Assembly: GCA_038258415.1 (NCBI GenBank)
Contig: JBBSPY010000016.1
Span: 1 to 25,244, forward strand
Direction: 5' to 3'
Length of the DNA: 25,244 bases
From: Schlegelella_A sp038258415
Lineage (GTDB): Bacteria > Pseudomonadota > Gammaproteobacteria > Burkholderiales > Burkholderiaceae_C
The notes beneath the pieces are model-generated. The model did not search any database, was not told where the DNA came from, and saw nothing but the letters and a program-made list of their open reading frames with translations. Made by a program: the position numbers and the translations under genes. Positions within the stretch are counted from its first letter, which is position 1. Each line of letters begins with the position of its first letter. This document shows, in pieces, positions 21,992 to 25,244 of this stretch.

Positions 21992-23832
21992 TTCGCCGGC
22001 GCGACGTTCTGACAGCGCTGCCACTGATCGGCGGCGTGCCTGGCTTGTTCGATGCGGCCGAGGCCGCGGCGCCGAACAGCTCGGCTGCACCGGCGAAGGT
22101 GCTCCGCTACGCGTTCAACGCCGCCGAGACCGGCTTCGACCCGGCCAGGATCAGCGACCTCTACTCGCGCATCTGCACGTCGCATATGTTCGAGGCGCTC
22201 TACCGCTTCGACTATCTCGCCCGCTCGCCGTCGAAGGTCGTGCCGCACATAGCCGAAGCGATGCCCGATATCGGCGACGACTTCCGCACCTGGACGATTC
22301 GCATCCGCCCCGGCATCTACTTCGCCGCCGACCCGGCCTTCAAGGGCGTCGCGCGCGAACTCGTCGCGCAGGATTTCGTCTACGCCTGGAAGCGGCACGT
22401 TGATCCGGCCAGCAAGAGTCCGAATGCTGCCGGCTTTTTCGAAGAGGGCGTGATCGGCATGGCGGCGCTGCGCGACGAGGCGGCCAAGCCCGGTGGCAAG
22501 TTCGATTACGACCGCGAGGTCGAGGGCCTGCGCGCGACAGAGCGCTACACGCTGCAGTTCAAGCTCGCCGCGCCCCGGCCGCGGCTGCACTTCACGCTCG
22601 CCGATTCGAGCCTGATCGGCGCCGTCGCGCGCGAGGTGGTCGAGTTCTACGGCGACGCGATCGCCGAGCACCCGGTCGGTACCGGCCCGTTCAGGCTCGG
22701 AACGTGGCGGCGCAGCTCGTTCATCACCTTCGACCGCAACCCGACCTACCGTGACGTTCGGTACGACGGCGAACCCGCAACCGACGACGCGCGCGGCCAG
22801 GCGCTGCTGCAGCGCTTTCGCGGTCGCAAGCTCCCGATGCTCGATCGCATCGAGGTCTCGATCATCGAGGAGAGCCAACCGCGCTGGCTGTCGTTCCTCA
22901 ACGGCCAGATCGACTTGCTCTCGGTCCCGCTCGAGTTCGCGCAGCAGGCGGCGCCCGGCGGCGAGCTGGCGCCGTGGCTCGCCAAGCGCGGCGTGCACAT
23001 GGACCGCTTCGCCAACGCCGATCGCACGCTCTACTACTTCAACATGGAAGACGCGACCGTCGGCGGCATGGCGCCGGCGAAGGTCGCGCTGCGCCGCGCG
23101 ATCAACCTCGGCACCGACCTCGGCGCCGAGATCCGGCAGGTACGGCGGGGCCAGGCGATTCCGGCGCAGTCGACCATCGCGCCCGGCGGCTTCGGATACG
23201 ACCCGGCGTATCGCAGCGAGAACAGCACCTACGATCCGGCACGCGCCAAGGCGCTGCTCGACATCTACGGTTACGTCGACCGCGACGGCGACGGCTGGCG
23301 CGACAAGCCCGACGGCAGCCCGCTCGTCATCGACTACGCGACCACGCCCGACGCGATCTCGCGCCAGTTCGACGAGCTGTGGAAGAAGAACATGGATGCA
23401 ATCGGCATCCGGCTGAAATTCGTCACCGCCCAGTGGCCTGAGCAGCTCAAGGCGGCGCGCGCCGGCAGGCTCATGGTCTGGCAGCTCGGCTACACATCGT
23501 CGTCGCCCGATTTCCAGGACGGGTTGCAGATCCTCTACGGGCCGGCATCCGGCGGGCAGAACCTGGCGCGCTTCAAGGATGCACGCTTCGACCAGCTCTA
23601 CAAGCGGCTGCAGGCACTGCCGGACGGGCCGGAACGGTTGGCCGTGCTGCGCGAGGTGCAGACGATGATCACTGCCTACGCGCCGGTGCACTACAACGTT
23701 CACCGGATCCTCACGTACCTGACGCAGCCGCGCGTGCAGGGCTATCGCGCGCCGATGTACGGCAACCAGTTCTGGCAGTACATCGATGTCGACGACGCGG
23801 CGACGGCTGAAGCGTCGGCCGCGAAAACGTGA
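21988..23832 (+). CDS. Extracellular solute-binding protein, family 5 (YejA-like), copy 2
   Basis: A 614-aa protein clearly homologous to the preceding one along its whole length, so the pair arose by tandem duplication. Shared blocks include AETGFDPA, EHPVGTGP, WRRSS, QPRWLSFL and a GYVDR-GDGWR loop. Differences cluster in the ligand-facing middle (for example LIERLPNEFIDQAVPGG against LLSVPLEFAQQAAPGG), which suggests different ligands. The leader MIRRRDVLTALPLIGGVPGLFDAAEA has a twin-arginine-like RRRDVL, so Tat export is possible. GTG start overlaps the copy 1 stop; its own stop overlaps the acetoacetyl-CoA synthetase start, again as GTGA. Both receptors probably feed the single divergent YejBEF-type transporter. 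Confidence 0.92.
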   Translation: MIRRRDVLTALPLIGGVPGLFDAAEAAAPNSSAAPAKVLRYAFNAAETGFDPARISDLYSRICTSHMFEALYRFDYLARSPSKVVPHIAEAMPDIGDDFRTWTIRIRPGIYFAADPAFKGVARELVAQDFVYAWKRHVDPASKSPNAAGFFEEGVIGMAALRDEAAKPGGKFDYDREVEGLRATERYTLQFKLAAPRPRLHFTLADSSLIGAVAREVVEFYGDAIAEHPVGTGPFRLGTWRRSSFITFDRNPTYRDVRYDGEPATDDARGQALLQRFRGRKLPMLDRIEVSIIEESQPRWLSFLNGQIDLLSVPLEFAQQAAPGGELAPWLAKRGVHMDRFANADRTLYYFNMEDATVGGMAPAKVALRRAINLGTDLGAEIRQVRRGQAIPAQSTIAPGGFGYDPAYRSENSTYDPARAKALLDIYGYVDRDGDGWRDKPDGSPLVIDYATTPDAISRQFDELWKKNMDAIGIRLKFVTAQWPEQLKAARAGRLMVWQLGYTSSSPDFQDGLQILYGPASGGQNLARFKDARFDQLYKRLQALPDGPERLAVLREVQTMITAYAPVHYNVHRILTYLTQPRVQGYRAPMYGNQFWQYIDVDDAATAEASAAKT

Positions 23833-25244
23833 CCCCGCCTTCGCCCGGATCGCTGCCCGAGCCGCTGATCCTGCGCTACACGCGCTTCCTGCGCGAGACG
23901 CGCGGCTTCGATTTCGACCCGACCACGGCCGAAGGCTACGACGCACTCTGGCGCTGGTCGTGCGACGACCTGCCGATGTTCTGGCAGTCGATCTGGGACC
24001 ACTTCGATCTGCAGTCGCCGACGCCGCACCGCGCGGTGCTCGACGCCGAGCGGATGCCGGGCGCGCGCTGGTTCGAGGGCGCACAGGTGAATTACGCGCA
24101 ACAGGCGCTGCGCCATGTCGATCGCGCGCACGCAGCCGGTCACCCGGCGATCGTCTTTCGCAACGAGGCCCTGCAGGCGAAGGGCGAGACGCGCGAGCTG
24201 TCGTGGCTCGAGCTTCGTCGCCAGGTCGGCGCGCTCGCCGGCGCGCTCGAATCGATGGGCGTCGAGCCGGGCGACCGCGTCTGCGCGTTCATGCCCAACG
24301 TGCCCGAGACGATCGTCGCGTTCCTCGCCTGCGCGAGCGTCGGCGCGATCTGGTCGGTGTGCTCGCCCGACATGGGTCCGCTCGCGGTCCTCGACCGCTT
24401 CCGCCAGATCGAGCCGAAGGTGCTCGTGGCGTGCGACGGCTACGTCCACGGCGGCGTCGAGCACGACCGTACGGCGGTGGTCGACGAGCTCGTGTCGTCG
24501 CTGCCGACGGTGACCGACGTCGTGTTGTTTCGCGACCCCGCCGGGCCTCGGCGGGGTGAGGGCCCGGCGAACCGCCACGACTTCGCCGACCTCGTGTCGG
24601 GCGATGCCGTGTTCGCGCCGCGCTCCCTGCCCTTCGACCACCCGCTGTGGATCGTCTACTCGAGCGGCACCACCGGCCTGCCGAAGGCGCTCGTGCACGG
24701 TCACGGCGGCGTCATGCTCGAGGCGCTGAAGTTCGGCGCGCTGCACAACGACATCGGCCCGAGCGCCGAGCGCGGCGACCGCTACCACTGGTACAGTTCG
24801 ACCGGCTGGATCATGTGGAACTCCCAGGCCTCGGCGTTGCTGGGCGGCGCGACGATCTGCATCTACGACGGCAGCCCGGCCGGCCCGCGCAGCGCGCTCC
24901 ACGGCGCCGATCGCGCCGTCGACTGGTCGACGCTGTGGCGCTTCGTCGCCGACACCGGCGTCACGTTTTTCGGCGCCGGCGCGGCGTTCTTCGCCGGCTG
25001 CGAGAAGGCCGGCGTCGTTCCCGCCGACGCTGGCAACCTGAGCCGGCTGCGCGCGATCGGCTCGACCGGATCGCCGCTTTCCATCGAGTCGTACCGCTGG
25101 ATCCACGCGCAGGCACCGAAGGTCGACGGCCGCGACATCTGGCTCACCTCCGTGTCCGGCGGCACCGACGTCGCCGGCGGCTTCATCGCCGGACTGCGCA
25201 CCTTGCCCGTCGTCGACGGCGAGATGCAATGCCGCTGCCTCGGC
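23829..25244 (+). CDS. aacS: Acetoacetyl-CoA synthetase (acetoacetate-CoA ligase), 3' end outside the window
   Basis: The first 472 residues of an expected 650 or so. The enzyme activates acetoacetate to acetoacetyl-CoA via an adenylate, linking ketone-body or PHB breakdown to central metabolism. It belongs to the ANL adenylating superfamily: the ATP-binding P-loop-like motif is YSSGTTGLPKALVHGHGG, and STGWIMWN follows. AacS-type N-terminal features are seen in DALWRWSCDDLPMFWQSIWDHFDL, MPGARWFEGAQVNYAQQAL and the middle VGAIWSVCSPDMG. The frame is open without a stop to the right edge. The GTG start overlaps the stop of the second solute-binding protein (GTGA), so all three plus-strand genes are coupled. 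Acetyl-CoA or propionyl-CoA synthetase is less likely given the N-terminus. Confidence 0.92.
   Translation, partial: MTPPSPGSLPEPLILRYTRFLRETRGFDFDPTTAEGYDALWRWSCDDLPMFWQSIWDHFDLQSPTPHRAVLDAERMPGARWFEGAQVNYAQQALRHVDRAHAAGHPAIVFRNEALQAKGETRELSWLELRRQVGALAGALESMGVEPGDRVCAFMPNVPETIVAFLACASVGAIWSVCSPDMGPLAVLDRFRQIEPKVLVACDGYVHGGVEHDRTAVVDELVSSLPTVTDVVLFRDPAGPRRGEGPANRHDFADLVSGDAVFAPRSLPFDHPLWIVYSSGTTGLPKALVHGHGGVMLEALKFGALHNDIGPSAERGDRYHWYSSTGWIMWNSQASALLGGATICIYDGSPAGPRSALHGADRAVDWSTLWRFVADTGVTFFGAGAAFFAGCEKAGVVPADAGNLSRLRAIGSTGSPLSIESYRWIHAQAPKVDGRDIWLTSVSGGTDVAGGFIAGLRTLPVVDGEMQCRCLG

Overview
The window is gene-dense, roughly 68-70 % GC by eye, with strong G/C bias at third codon positions and frequent GTG starts with 4-nt stop/start overlaps. 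KdsC/LptC, a YejABEF-type transporter, a MarC protein, a GMC dehydrogenase and acetoacetyl-CoA synthetase together suggest a free-living betaproteobacterium, probably Burkholderiales. That assignment is inference from gene content and style; no rRNA or other phylogenetic marker is present. I see no tRNA, rRNA, CRISPR array, phage gene or insertion sequence.

Layout. (1) 1-2107, plus: 3' part of kdsC, then lptC and a short-chain dehydrogenase in an overlapping operon; lptA and lptB do not follow. (2) 2139-2925, minus: a glycine-rich RRM RNA-binding protein with a long leader, a strong candidate promoter and a UUCG-type terminator. (3) 2938-6412, plus: a BtuF-like metal/cobalamin-receptor-fold protein, a MarC membrane protein, a GMC oxidoreductase and a small unrecognised His-rich protein. 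(4) 6463-9378: an ECF-like sigma factor (minus) divergent from an OmpR-type response regulator and histidine kinase (plus); the shared intergenic region carries a 7-bp direct repeat with an 11-bp period. (5) 9404-10982: an exported lipocalin-like protein (minus) divergent from an HDOD protein (plus). (6) 11203-15973, plus: a large TonB-dependent receptor followed by three regulators: MarR, AraC and an orphan OmpR-like protein. A perfect 16-bp palindrome lies before marR, and a near copy of part of it covers the araC start. (7) 15974-16394: 421 bp without a confident gene. (8) 16395-25244: yejB-yejE-yejF-like ABC transporter genes (minus) divergent from two tandem, related solute-binding proteins and an acetoacetyl-CoA synthetase running off the right edge (plus). 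A perfect 11-bp inverted repeat fills the 65-bp divergent spacer.

How the genes work together. Region 8 reads as a peptide or peptide-like importer with two receptors for one permease, translationally coupled to acetoacetate activation. Region 6 reads as an outer-membrane uptake receptor beside its likely regulators. Region 4 is a self-contained two-component system with a plausible autoregulatory site. I found no clearly unprecedented multi-gene system. The most informative non-coding signals are three operator candidates (7066-7083, 13996-14011, 20114-20154), none explained by the coding features.
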